Shown: positions 1 to 10,606 of the stretch, piece after piece
Layout: every line of letters starts with the position of its first letter
How positions within the stretch are numbered: position 1 is the stretch's first letter
DNA from: Cyclostephanos tholiformis
Taxonomy: Eukaryota; Bacillariophyta; Thalassiosirophyceae; Thalassiosirales; Thalassiosiraceae
Reading direction: 5' to 3'
DNA: 45,035 nt
Assembly: GCA_036939975.1 (NCBI GenBank)
Contig: JALLPB010000013.1
Coordinates: forward strand, 1 to 45,035
Made by a program: the position numbers and the translations under genes
Notes under the pieces: generated by a model
Told to the model about the DNA's origin: nothing
The model's input: only the letters and a program-made list of their open reading frames with translations
Databases searched by the model: none

Positions 1-44
1 CTTAGCTAGCCCTTAGCTAACCCTTAGCTAACCCTTAGTTAGGG
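1..44. repeat. 11-bp telomere-like tandem repeat at window edge
   Basis: Three copies of an 11-bp unit CTTAGCTA(G/A)CC and one diverged partial copy lie end to end from the first base. Read on the other strand the units contain GGGTTAG, close to the TTAGGG telomere type but not identical. It could be a subtelomeric satellite or an interstitial degenerate telomeric tract; the array may continue to the left of the window. Confidence 0.55.
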
Positions 45-304
45 CCTGTTTCAATTGTTATTAGAGCGGTAGTATATGTTCTACTAGAGAAACCCTGGGA
101 AATCTTTCCGGGAGATCGACGATTCTAGATAGTAATAATATACTAATGTTCAGGCGCCTGCCGGGTTACTCTCTCCCTACCATTAAGAGCTAGCAGGAAG
201 TTTATCTTGGGTTCAAATGCGATCCTGACATCATCGGTCACCCCAATTTTACTACCGAGGTAGTTGCCAGGGCATAAGAGACACATTAACGACAGAAAGT
301 GAAG

Positions 305-319
305 TGGTTATTCCGCCGG
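305..319 (+). repeat. left terminal inverted repeat of piggyBac-like element A
   Basis: TGGTTATTCCGCCGG, an exact inverted match to 2819-2833. Weaker similarity (ACAGAA) continues just outside on both sides, so the true end may lie 10-17 bp further out, where the left side has a TTAA at 286-289. Confidence 0.75.
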
Positions 320-602
320 GTGGTATGAATTCATGGTTTGTTTGACTGGGTCAATCTTGGCAAATATTGCAGCTAAGCTATAAAAAATTGATATGTCGTG
401 TAGCCCATGGTGTTGGGGAGCAGTAAGTCTGTTCCCGAGGCATGATTGTGAAGGTGCACAAGTGAGGACCATTCAGCGCATCATCCATTGGGCTTATCGT
501 GATTGCTATGTTGTGTGTGAAAAAAGGGTTTGCCGATTCTATCCATAGCTAAGGCAGGATTTTGTAAATACCATATGAAGAAATTGGCAAGGCCTCATTT
601 TC

Positions 603-2610
603 ATGATGGTGGGCCAATCTCTCCCCCAAGGCATCGGCGCCCTAAGCTCCACCAAGGCACGGTTCTTCCACTCCAGTGATAAAATTAGGGAAAAATGGCC
701 ACAAGACAATAAGCGCCTACTGGACAATGTGCTCATCATTGGTGAGGGCCAGAGGAGAGTCAACAAAAAGGACCAGTGGTGTTACATTGTGTGCCTGAGA
801 TCGACAATGGCAGTGAGTTCCACATCGTCAAGTTCAACTTTAAAATGAAAGTTCCCCCAGCAGTGCCATTTCAGGGGGAGCATCATCGCACCACAGATCC
901 GCGTCGACTAGAATATACTGCTGCTGTTACCTGCGAAGTCAATCAGCTCCGGACTTCTGGTCGTGATGTTGTTGCATAAGTCGATGAGTTGGGAGAGGAC
1001 AAACTTGATGATCTCCGGTGCCAAGGATTTAATGTTGACGACGACAACAAACCAGCGCCCAAAAACATCATCGAACCAAGGACTGTGCAATTGAATTGAT
1101 GATTTGAAAAGCCTGCATTGTGTTCCAGGCGGATGACAAGCGTGACCAATTTGAAAGAGAAATTCACCTCGCATCATTTGGAGGATTTTGCTGAGATGAA
1201 CAAGTTTGACATCTTCTGGATATGCTTCCTAGAGCAGTTCATCATCGATGTCATCATCCCCAAATGAACAAGAACCTTGGCACCCCCCTAACGCTGCAAG
1301 AGTTTTACATCTGGCTCGGGTGCAATTTTTACATGGCATGTTATCCAGGCAATGGTGATCATGACGAATGGTGGTCATCATCTCCAACCGACATGTTCAA
1401 GAGTGCTCCATTTAGGTTGAATGGCTTCATCTCAAGGAACCGATGGCTAGAAATCATGCAAGCAATCTGATACACAAATGAAGTGGAGCCGTTGCTATTC
1501 ACGGACAAGTTTCACAAGGTTCATCAAATGATTAATGCATTTAATGAGCACCACAAGAAAGAGTACTCTCCTGACTGGCTCAACTGTCTCGACAAATCAA
1601 TGAACTCTTGGCTAAATAAGTTCTGCCCGGGGTTCCTGATCTGCCCCAGAAAGCCATGGCCTTTTGGGAACGAGTACCATTCCATCACAGACGGGGATGA
1701 TAATAGCCTTGGTTGAGGGGAAGGATTGGCAGAGGTTACTGAATGGTAGGGAGGCATTTCCAACGAGGTGGGAGAATGAGGGGTACATGAAAACAGTTGA
1801 GCTCCTACTCAACATGATGGAGCCAATCCACTGGATGGGGAAGGTGGTGATGGGGGATAGTGGCTTCTGTGTGGCAGAGGGTGGGATGGTGCTGGATGAT
1901 AAGGGAGTGTATGGTCAGTTCCTCATAAAGAAAAGGAGGTACTGGCCGAAGCATGTCCCTGGGGAACACATCGATGGCCACATGGTGGGGAAACGTCTCG
2001 GTGAAACCAACACATATGATGTTCATTGTTGCCATGATGCAGATTAGATAACAAAGATCATGTCCACGCTCTTGATGAGAACCAGCATCACACCACATGG
2101 CGAAAGGTCGATGGTGAGTGAAAATTGTTTAAGTATGCTTGGGTGGATGACGTTAACAAATGATGTCATGCTCCAATTTCATTGGAGAGTATTTGGGGCA
2201 CAAAATGGTGGCCCAATCATCAGTTCATGTTCCTCTTGTCTTTGGCAGAGGTAAATGCAGGGATGGCTAAGGCCCATGCTACAAAGGCACAGGCAGATCT
2301 GGTGCTCACTTTTTGGATGCAGCTCATGAAACTGATGCTAGAGAACAAGTTGAATGACAATGGGGTGGCCCCCAACTCTCCAATTCGCCCTCGGAGGAGG
2401 TCAGACCCCATCCATGTCCTCAAAAAGAGGGAGCAGTTCCAGGGAAAATACAATCCCAAACTTTGCCAATTCGAGCGAGTCAGGATGATGTATCTTGCCC
2501 GCCCTTCCTCTGGTTGCCACAAGGATACACAGGACTACTGTTCATGTGATCCTTCAATGGATCTATGCTTGGTGTGCTTTGGAGCTCATCTTATTGTGCG
2601 TGGCGGCTGA
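603..2610 (+). pseudogene. piggyBac-like (DDE_Tnp_1_7) transposase, multiply frameshifted
   Basis: A transposase can be followed through at least three frames. The N-terminal part runs 603-848 and shifts to 776-1111 with a TAA at 977-979. The catalytic region is open at 1222-1655 with a TGA at 1468-1470 and moves to another frame from about 1664 to 2046. The C-terminal part is 2182-2610. Family features include CPRKPWPFGNEY (about 1643-1678), like the basic LP.KP...G segment of piggyBac transposases, GDSGFC in the core, WWPNHQFMFLLSLAEVNA, which resembles the usual helix after the DDE domain, and a final Cys-rich stretch (CSCDP, CLVCFGAHL) like the C-terminal zinc-binding region. It is clearly dead. 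The distance to the second copy at 26-29 kb suggests a different family. Confidence 0.75.
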
Positions 2611-2818
2611 AATAAGATAGGCATGAATTCATGGCCATGATTTTTAGGCTCTTAGAACCGGTTAAATAGTAATACCCCACCTTATCAGACCCAAATTTTT
2701 ATGCTTGACTTGTGAAGGAATAGGTCTGGGGGTGCTTAACTCCGTTTTTCAGCTTCGTGGGGGCTAGGGAGCATGCCCATAAAGTCATGGTTTTGTAACC
2801 ATGAATTCATGGTTTTTA

Positions 2819-2833
2819 CCGGCGGAATAACCA
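2819..2833 (-). repeat. right terminal inverted repeat of piggyBac-like element A
   Basis: CCGGCGGAATAACCA, the exact reverse complement of 305-319. It is preceded by the 18-bp palindrome AACCATGAATTCATGGTT at 2797-2814. Confidence 0.75.
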
Positions 2834-3044
2834 GAAGGCTAATTCTGTTGGATTATTTTTTGGGGGGGGGTTGTACTATCTATGCATAGGAATTAAAATT
2901 CCTTTTCTACATGACTTTTGTTGTACTGGTCCGTTGTAGGCTTTTGAATTTGTAATTTGGCATGCAGGGTGTGCCATACTCACACCCCCTGCCTCCCAAA
3001 TTCGTCGATTCAATCAAAAAAAACTCTTCCACTCCCCTATCGCA

Positions 3045-3349
3045 ATGCCTCGCTCCTTTCTTCTCCGGCCATCTGGGAAAGCAACTGGCAAGGTTTGCAA
3101 GTTGTATGCCTTCATCCAGAAGATCATGCTTCTGGAGGAGTGCAACCAGCTCCATCGGGAGCTGAATTACTCCATCTGCCAAGCCGGTGAAGTTCTCGGC
3201 ATGTCCTTCCAACTTCTGTTCCGGTGGGGCAGGGAAGTTAATCGGATGCACGCTGCCATCAGGTGATGACTCACTGTTCGGTAGTGACAACGAGGAGGGG
3301 GAGGAGAGCGAGGACGACAGCGACAGCAATGACGAGGGTGACAACTGAG
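3045..3349 (+). pseudogene. small helix-turn-helix protein remnant with acidic tail
   Basis: The first frame (3045-3266) starts with ATG and encodes MPRSF followed by a helical segment. The stretch SICQAGEVLGMSFQLLFRW has the spacing of a psq/pogo-type helix-turn-helix (A..LG.S...L.RW). A one-base frame change near 3220-3240 would continue into a very acidic tail (SDNEEGEESEDDSDSNDEGDN at its core, stop at 3347-3349), which looks like the original C-terminus. The piece could be the DNA-binding part of a pogo-like transposase or a small domesticated regulator. An antisense serine-rich frame covers the same bases and is probably a shadow. Confidence 0.35.
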
Positions 3350-3470
3350 GGGAGGGGGGATACGGCAGGGGGGTTGCATATTACATATTAATTTAATTTG
3401 ATTATTTATTATATTATTTACTACTATGCACTTCACGCTTAATCCATCATTGCCTCATATTTATCCTCAA

Positions 3471-4136
3471 TTAACTTTGCACTGCTCGGGAGTGCCGAAA
3501 CAACAGCAATGCGTGCATACCCACAATAGTGGGGACAATTGGAGAGGGCTCATCTGTCGACCTGACAAACACCACCTGGCACAAGACCCCGTCCCACAGC
3601 TTTGCATGTGGGACATATGCCTTGAGGAGGAAGCCGATGTGACATCTGTCGATGCTGTCACTCACCCAGTTCATGGTGAGTGCCGTCTCCTCCTTCATCT
3701 TACCTTTCCCCATCTTGAAGTCCTCCACCATCCACCAAAATCTGCTCCTTTCGAATGCCTATGATGACATCATCCGCAAGGACCGCCATGCCGCAGGCGT
3801 CAGGGTGCTCCTCACAGGCCCATGATTGCCCCTGCGAGTCCCGACTATGTCAATGATGACACCGGATGGATGTGTGGGAGGAGGTGGATCTTGGGGGGGG
3901 GGCTTCCTCTTTGCTGCAGCTGTCTTCCTTGACAGCTTGCTCGGCTTCAACGCGATGGCGATGGAGGCCGGAATGGGCGACGCCTGGCGCTTTGCATGGA
4001 TGATGGCACCACACATCTCGCACTCCACCACAGCCCACTTATTTTCAGCATGAGTACACGTGCTGCACTGCCAGAGGCTGCAAGAGGAGGCATCCATGGT
4101 GATGGGTTGTCCCGCACCCAGGCCCGACCAAGGCAT
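3471..4136 (-). pseudogene. RanBP2-type zinc-finger protein with one in-frame stop
   Basis: Reading the minus strand from 4136, the protein begins MPWSGLGAGQPITMD and within its first 50 residues has WQCSTCTHAENKW then CEMCG. This matches the RanBP2-type finger W-x-C-x2-C-x(n)-N-x6-C-x2-C. A Lys/Pro-rich linker follows. The same frame meets one stop near 3759-3761 and then continues for 86 more residues (MVEDFKMGKGKMKEETAL..., YVPHAKLWDGVLCQVVF) to 3471. Continuity across a single stop suggests a recently broken gene or a short intron. The C-terminal part is not recognised. RanBP2 fingers bind RNA or ubiquitin, but no function can be assigned here. It lies between two dead transposons and may be part of a mobile element. 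Confidence 0.45.
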
Positions 4137-4368
4137 GTAGGGGATTGCCAGAAAGCTCTCCTCAATGCGAGAAAGTCTGTGGCATCATACCAAGGCCTAG
4201 ACGTAGCAGATCAAGAGAAACAGTATGGGGAGCCACCTATGTGTACATAGAGGGGGCTAATTATCTAAGAAAAGAAGAAGTGTCTCTTAAGCCCCGGCGC
4301 CCCTTATGCCCCGGCAACTATGGTAATAGTTTCTCATTAGGTTCCAGAGACCAATTTTTTAGCTACTC
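4137..4368. other. no gene recognised
   Basis: A short open frame crosses this stretch (4145-4528) but carries no recognisable motif, and its far part lies within the probable 5' edge of the DIRS-like element. Confidence 0.4.
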
Positions 4369-4840
4369 CTACGTGGGGATAGTACACAACGAGGACATCG
4401 TTGCTCAATTCACCAACCAGACACACTCTATTACCATATATATGGTATCTACTGTTGTTGGTCACAGTGCAGGGGACTTGAAGTTGCCTACACTCGGGAT
4501 CCATAAGTATCGTATTTTGGGCGCCTGACGTTGCCCAACGCACGAGTTCACAAAGAGAACAAAATGAGAGATCTTCCCTACCTCTTACTTTTTGTTCTCA
4601 TCCAAGTGTAGGCAAGCAATAGCAATCAATAGTTAATGCACCCGTTGCCCCCCCCCCCAACGCTAGCCATCCGCTCTGGGGGGTCACCAGTCACCAAGTC
4701 CCACCATCTAACCTCTCCTTTACGAATGAAATACGTCTTTGAGGTAAAAACCGGTTTTCCAACTGCCCTCACGATGATCAACTTAATTGTCTCGATCAAG
4801 TACATCATCAAGTAAGACAAGCTACCTCCCATCTGGGACC

Positions 4841-6860
4841 ATGGCTCAAGCTCATGCCCCCACGACGTTCGCCGCCCTCTTCAACGATGTGTCATGCGAC
4901 CCATTCTTGGTTAATTGGGGTTACGTGGCTTTCCTCGCCCCATTTCAAGTCGAAGACAACTACAACGCAACCCCTTTACTGGTCCGCCAGCTGATTGCCA
5001 CCGCGGCTAACCAGCATCTCCCGGTGGTGCTCGTGGCATTAGTGAATGGCCGCCTCACGCCATTGTTCCTTCCATTTTGGCTGGATCGTGCTATGGGGGT
5101 TGCTGAGCACCCAGCCACTTATGGCTGAATGTACGCCTTTGAGGGAGAACTCATTGGCTCTCAAAGTTACCTCGTCGAGTTGGTCAATGACTCTTTCAAC
5201 CTCACCCCTCACATGACAGTGCCAGACGTGGGGCACGTCCACGGCCTGTTGGCTGCCAATCCTCAACTCTTATTGGTAGGCCCTTTTGAAGAAATGCCAT
5301 AAACACGTCAAATGTTCGAACCCGATATTTGGTCCCTCTCCCCAACAAGTATGCAGCGCTCTTTTTGGCACATAAGGGAGGAATCCCCCCGCACTACTAT
5401 TTCGACACGATTCTTCCCGTGATTGAAGCGGATGGCATGGCCATCACCTGTGAGCCCCTCACACGCTTCTGCCTGGCGGCGATCACGACCCAGTGATGTT
5501 TCGCCCATCACGATCAATGCCCTGTGCCCCCCGGGCCGTCACGTTCCCCTCCTCAAGCAAGCATCCCAAATCCTCTCGACCCATCTGATGGGACTCCGGC
5601 GCTTGGCAGCACCAGAAGTTAATTTACAGCCCCTCATCAACACGATCGTTGTGGGACAGGAGCAGGGCCAGCAGGAGCAAGTGAACGCTCGTCTTGACAG
5701 GGAACTAAAGGAGAACACTTCTGTGTCAGCATGGTAGGGGGAAAATTTTGCCCGCCTCCTCAGGTACTGTGGTGTCATGGAAGAGCACGACCTGGGCCCC
5801 TGTGGAGTACCTGGGCAAAGGCCCCAGTCAAAGATCATCTCAACATCTTTGAAGGCAAAGTGGCTAAAGAATTCCTTGCCCTTGGCGCTATCTACGAGCA
5901 GTTCATGCCCTCCCTCTTCCTACTCACTCAGATCATGTCGATGAAATGAGGCATGCTCAACCCCGATGCACTCGAGTCGGGATCATTAGGTAACGCTTTC
6001 CTCTTCATGGATTTGGATGTGGAAATGGCACAAGGGGTCAATCGGCAAATCGACTTCATCCAACAGGGGGGGCTACCCCGTCCTACGCAGATGCGCAAAC
6101 GCTTCTGAAAGCCAGAATCAACCTGCCGGGACCCGACGCCTCCGTCCGGTCCGTCCTTCATATGCTAGCTGTTTATCGCGTGATTCTCCCCAACAGCCAT
6201 TGGCTGGTCAGTTTCCTCCAACAGCATTACTGGCTCATGAATGCATATGACCCGGGTTGGGCAACGTACCCCACTTACATCCCCCAGCTCCGAGGCCTAA
6301 AGGGCGTCTATCACCTGCAATGGCTGCAACATGGCCAAGGTGTGAGCCCCCGACCCCCACGAAATCATCGACTACATCCAGGAGCAGCAGCAGTGGGAGC
6401 CCAATTTTACCGAAACATTTGCCAGCCGGTATAACTTGCGGGCCCTTCTTGGTTTGCATTCCTGGGGAACGCCTTCAGTAGGATCCATCCCCAGTCTCAG
6501 CGCAGCCTCCACAACTGCTCGCTCGACGATCAGCAGTGTCACGTTACTGATTCCGACAAGCTTGCCGCCCACCGCCATGTTGACCACGAACGGTGCCTCT
6601 TCGCGCGTGCTCAATGAACATTTCAACGAGGCTCTCTTTGGTGCATACAAAACAAATGCGCTCAAGGCAAAAGCAGTTCGCGACAAGGTCAAGCAGGAAC
6701 GATCCCACCCCTCCCTTTCTCCATTCGTGACAGCATGAAGCCAATGTGTCTTGCCTGGCACACCAAGGGAGTGTGCAACGAGAACTGTCCTTGTGCTTAT
6801 GACCACGTAGCGTACTCGGACCTTGAGTATGCCCCCATGGCAGCATGGTGTCACGACCAT
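4841..6860 (+). pseudogene. gag-like capsid region of DIRS-like element
   Basis: The reading begins at ATG 4841 (MAQAHAPTTFAALF) and is open to a TGA at 5126-5128, then continues in the same frame to a TAA near 5300. Later pieces are found in other frames: LDRELKENTSV near 5700, QGVNRQIDFIQQGG near 6030, SHWLVSFLQQHYWLMNAYD near 6200 and FNEALFGAYKTNALKAKAV near 6620. The last part, from about 6733, has C-x8-C-x3-C-x5-H (CLAWHTKGVC then NENC and YDH), a CCCH-like knuckle placed where gag proteins bind nucleic acid. At least five frame changes are needed to follow it, so it is non-functional. Confidence 0.6.
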
Positions 6861-7280
6861 GGTTATGCCACCACCTGACAGGGTGGCGGGAGCAGTGATT
6901 TGATGGATAGCACTTTTAAGCTAGACTCCACCTTCCTCCCCACTGCTTTGATGCCTTCCTTGCTTTCACGTCAACTTTTACCCCCTTACTCCCCACCAGG
7001 CCGGTCTCCTGACACGTCCGCAAAATGTTCAGAACCCTCGACGCCCCCAGCGCTGAGCCCAGCGCGAAAATGGGCTGCCGTCACCGATGTGCCACGGCCA
7101 CACGGGTTGCCCCAGGAACAAGGTGAGTACATTGCCCGTGACGCAAGGTTGTTGCACTCTTTGGGGTGGCATGGGCTTGTCGCCCATTGCAGGCCCCTCA
7201 GCGATTTCTCACTGCTGGACAATGTACCACACCTGCACATCGCCTGCTATGCCACTACAAGCACCGCGGCGCGCCTGTCA

Positions 7281-9162
7281 AGTTCTCCTCCCCGCCTTGG
7301 ACCCGCCAACAAATCCAGCGTGCCCTCTCATGGAGCCCGCATGAATCTGCCTATAAGTATCTGGATTACCTCACCGACGAATTTGTCGACATGATCAACA
7401 AAGGCCAGTGGATTGTGCTCCCGTATTCTGCTGTCAAACATCTCCCTGGCCTTTGCATTTCTCCTCTGGGTGTCATCCCACAACGTGACCGCCACCCGTG
7501 TTGGATTGTAGACTACAGCTGGTGGGCCATCAATGACGACACCCTCCCCCTTGCTGCAATGGAGTCGATGCAGTTTGGCCATGCCCTCGACTGCATTCTA
7601 CGAGAGATCCTCCTTGCAAACCCGGCCTTTGGTCCGGTACACCTCATCAAGCTCAATGCATTGCCCTCAACATTGATGACAACCCAAAATTGGGCATGGC
7701 ATTCCCAACGGCACATGACGCCGACCCGCTGGTGGCCTTTCCACTAGTTCTTCCCATGGGGTGGAAAAATAGCCCTCCTATCTTTTCTACCACCACCGAG
7801 ACGATTGCTGACCTTGCGAAGGCACAAATCAGAGCATTCACGCCTCCGCCACCCCATCACATTGATGACATGGCAGCCTAATCGCATCCCCACCACCGGC
7901 ACCACCGAGCACATCATGCTTCTCCCTTTCCGTGCCTCGCGACCCGTCCCTGCCAACCCCACCCACTCCGCTGGCGTACGCCGACATCTACGTTGACAAT
8001 TTTGTGGGTGCAGCACAGCGCTCCCTGGCCAGAACCGGCGGCCTGGACAACTGCCGCCGCGTACGGCGTCTGCTGCTCCATGCCGTCGATGACGTCTTTC
8101 GACCTCTCTCTTGTGGTGATGACCTAGGACGCCGCGAGCCGGTGTCCATCAAAAAACTGGCTGCAGGGGATTGCTCTTGGGGAACAATGAAGCAGGTCCT
8201 GGGATGGATCATTGATTCCATCGACATGACCATTGTGCTACCCCCGCATCAGACAGAATGCCTTCTCGCTATCCTGGACTCTTTCCCACCTTCCCAGAGG
8301 CGGACTAGCACGACACGATGGCATGCGGCGCTCAGTGGACTCCGGTTGATGGCACTCGCTCTCCGGGGGGCACGGAATATCTTCAGCTCCATGCAAAATG
8401 CACTCTCCACCCAATCGAAAAATAGGATTGCCCTTGGCAAAGGTGTGCACGACACCCTTGACGACCTCCGTTGGATGCACGCGAACATCTCGATGTGACC
8501 CACGCGCATTGCCAAACTTGTACCCTTGCCCCCGGTGGTGGCAGGGCACCATGATGCTTTGGGTAAGGGAGCAGGAGGCATCTGGTTTCCAGGTGCCCAG
8601 CTCACACCTCAGGTGGGCTACACCTCCCACTCGCCAGTCGTGTGGCAATTGGCAACACGAATGGCCTCCGCACATTACGTCGCGGCTTGTCACTGACTCC
8701 AACTTCTCCGGCAGCATCACAAACTCCGATCTCGAACTGACAAGGGGCCTCCTGCATCTGGACGCCCTTGCCAATTCTTTCAACATCCGTGAATGCACCA
8801 TCCTTATCAATCCCATATTTCGACTACATTTCCGGAGCGTCCAACCACGTTGCTGATTCCCTCTCCCGTGACTTTCACTTACCTTGGTCTGACATCCTCC
8901 TACCCCTCTCCAAATTCCTTCCACAGTCAGTTGGTTGTCAGGTCTGGACCCCCTCAACATCAGATCATTTCCGCGGTGACTTCTGCGCTGCTCAGGCAAC
9001 CATCTTCGAGGGAGTCTCTCCTGGCCATGCCTCTAGCAATGCCACTGCTTGGTCAAAGTGGGTCATTTTCCCTTCCAAGACAAAGTTCCTTTCCTACAGG
9101 TCTTCGCCAGACGAGAACATTCTGACGAACTTGCGGCCCGCGGTAATCCCGTCAAGTCTTGA
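7281..9162 (+). pseudogene. reverse transcriptase / RNase H region of DIRS-like element
   Basis: The RT region starts near 7330 (KGQWIVLPYS, LPGLCISPLGVIPQRD, CWIVDYSWWAIND). A frame change follows near 7670. The segment LGMAFPTAHDADPLVAFPLVLPMGWKNSPPIF is then read, and a further frame gives LAYADIYVDNFVG at about 7971-8009. In this family the RT box is normally V-D-D; here the second Asp is Asn (GAC AAT). The block expected to hold the first catalytic Asp, between LIKLN (about 7646) and NPKLG (about 7683), is missing roughly eight codons. RNase H remnants are HHDALGKGAGGIWFP (about 8542) and SNHVADSLSRDF (about 8840). The combination of stops, shifts and lost catalytic residues makes it inactive. 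Confidence 0.7.
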
Positions 9163-9164
9163 TT

Positions 9165-10029
9165 AGCTGAAGATTACGTACGGCACATTGCACAGACGTT
9201 CCTTATTATGGGGGCCAAGGACCCATGCCTCAACTCGGCCTTCCAACTCAACTTTCGCATCCAATGCATCCTTCGCGCATGGAAACAGACCGACCCCGCC
9301 CCACTTCGAGTTAAGCCCATCCCCATTACAGTGATCCGGGGCATCGCTGTCTCCGCAACGGCCGACGTTGTTAACTCCACGTTTCAAGCCACTTCCGACA
9401 TGATCATCTTGGCCTTTTTCTTCCTGCTTCGGCCGGTTGAATATACCGACAACAACGCTGACCCCTTTCGTCTTGAAAACATCAAACTTTTCATCGGCGA
9501 TACCCACCTCCCCCTGCTGACGGCCCCTGAGTCCGAACTGCACCTTGCACGGTTCGCATTGCTCACATTCACCACTCAAAAAAATGGGGTACGTGGTGAG
9601 GTAATTGGCCTCGCATGCTCGGGTGACCCATACTTGTGCCCAGTAAAAGCCATCATCCGCCGTGTGCTCTACCTACGGATGCACTCGGCGCCTCCTACTA
9701 CGCCCTTGGCGTGGGTTTTCAACACCCCCGTCAAGGTCACTGCCTCGTACCTCACGGCACGAATCCGTGAAGCCGTCACGGCGTACGGACCAGACCTCGG
9801 TTTTCTCCCTGCCGAGGTCTCGGCACGCTGTCTCTGTGCCGCTGGCACTACTGCCCTCCTTTTAGCCCGAGTCGACCCTGACGTCATCCACCTCATTGGC
9901 CGGTGGCGCTCGGACAAAATGCTCCGGTACCTCCACGTCCAAGCTTATCCACTCATGAGAGATTACTCCCAGCGTATGCTTTCCACGGGGACCTATACAC
10001 TCCCAAACCAACTTGTTCCACAACATTAA
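9165..10029 (+). pseudogene. tyrosine recombinase of DIRS-like element
   Basis: One continuous frame runs from just after an in-frame TGA to TAA at 10027-10029, with the first ATG at 9208. Family landmarks are MGAKDPCLNS, FFFLLRPVEYTD (first catalytic Arg region), AAGTTALLLARVDPDVIHL and IGRWRSDKMLRYLHVQAYP, where the Tyr before LHVQA is the expected nucleophile. Related elements normally show S-L-R in place of C-L-C just before AAGTTALL, so the Arg of the H-x-x-R-like box appears to have become Cys (codon TGT at about 9836, a single C-to-T change from CGT). The frame is much better preserved than the RT upstream. Without that Arg the enzyme should be inactive, and its N-terminal part is cut off by stops. 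Confidence 0.7.
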
Positions 10030-10308
10030 CCTGCCCTCCTTCGTTGATCCGCCCTCCTTCGGCGCTTCTTCTACCCACCCAACCTCCCATTCTCCTGTGG
10101 CCTGTGGCGGATCATGGCACGACGCACAACCCGTGACTCGGCCATTCCGTGGGGCATAAAGGTGGAGCCCTCACTAGGTAGTAAAGCCCCCCTTTGTTGC
10201 CAACCACCTAAGTACCAATTTAGTGTAGCCTAAGAGAAAGGTATGGTACCAAGCGACGACCAACTGAAGATAGTACCTACGTGGCTGCGCCACCGTAAAA
10301 ATAACTCG

Positions 10309-10378
10309 CATCAACACAACATCGCCAGGACATCAACACCGCCAGCACATCAACACACGCCAGCACATCAAACACGAC
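10309..10378 (+). repeat. imperfect 17-18 bp tandem repeat
   Basis: About 3.5 copies of a unit like GCCAGCACATCAACAC follow each other in the 5' leader of the HflX gene, just after the DIRS-like remnant. They are rich in CA and nearly free of T apart from ATC. They may be a minisatellite made at the element edge. Confidence 0.6.
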
Positions 10379-10434
10379 TGTCAGGCACCGCCCCGCACAA
10401 TAGTAATAATATATTAACACATAGTTCGATCGTC

Positions 10435-10571
10435 ATGTCATCCACGGCGGCACGCATATCGAGCCTCATCCGGCTTCCGCTCGTCGCATTCGCGATCGCA
10501 TCGCTGCCGTTCTTCGGGGGGGGTGATTCGTTCGCGTTCGTCCTCCCCCCACCCCCGTCGTCGTCGAGGGG

Positions 10572-10606
<35 letters not shown>

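Larger units (their letters stand above)
305..2833 (+). mobile_element. degenerate piggyBac-like DNA transposon with 15-bp inverted repeats
   Basis: The element is bounded by perfect 15-bp terminal inverted repeats: TGGTTATTCCGCCGG at 305-319 and its reverse complement at 2819-2833. A broken transposase reading region lies between them. The same 4 bases, GAAG, abut both outer ends (301-304 and 2834-2837), so a 4-bp target duplication is possible, although piggyBac elements normally duplicate TTAA. Subterminal palindromes built on CATGAATTCATG occur near both ends (about 324-336, 2622-2633, 2797-2814). At about 2.5 kb the length is normal for the superfamily. The element is inactive because its transposase is multiply broken. 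Confidence 0.7.
4369..10284 (+). mobile_element. DIRS-like tyrosine-recombinase retrotransposon, decayed
   Basis: Three consecutive plus-strand regions carry a gag-like protein with a CCCH zinc knuckle, an RT/RNase H and a tyrosine recombinase. This is the order of DIRS-order retrotransposons, which integrate with a tyrosine recombinase instead of a DDE integrase. All three are damaged by stops, frameshifts and small deletions. The outer limits are approximate. I placed them where CCTACGTGG and GATAGTAC occur close together on both sides, in swapped order (4369-4386 and 10269-10284). DIRS elements have inverted or split terminal repeats rather than LTRs and make no target duplications. No methyltransferase domain was recognised. 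Confidence 0.7.

Noticed and set aside
5311..5325. GTTCGAACCC resembling a tRNA T-loop
   Set aside because: No matching acceptor stem or anticodon arm at the right distance, and it lies inside the gag-like region.
8238..8999. 253-residue minus-strand open frame
   Set aside because: Antisense to the RT/RNase H region of the DIRS-like element, which has recognisable motifs on the plus strand.
10243..10434. Extension of the HflX frame upstream of ATG 10435
   Set aside because: It runs through minisatellite and transposon-edge sequence; the ATG at 10435 directly precedes a good signal peptide.
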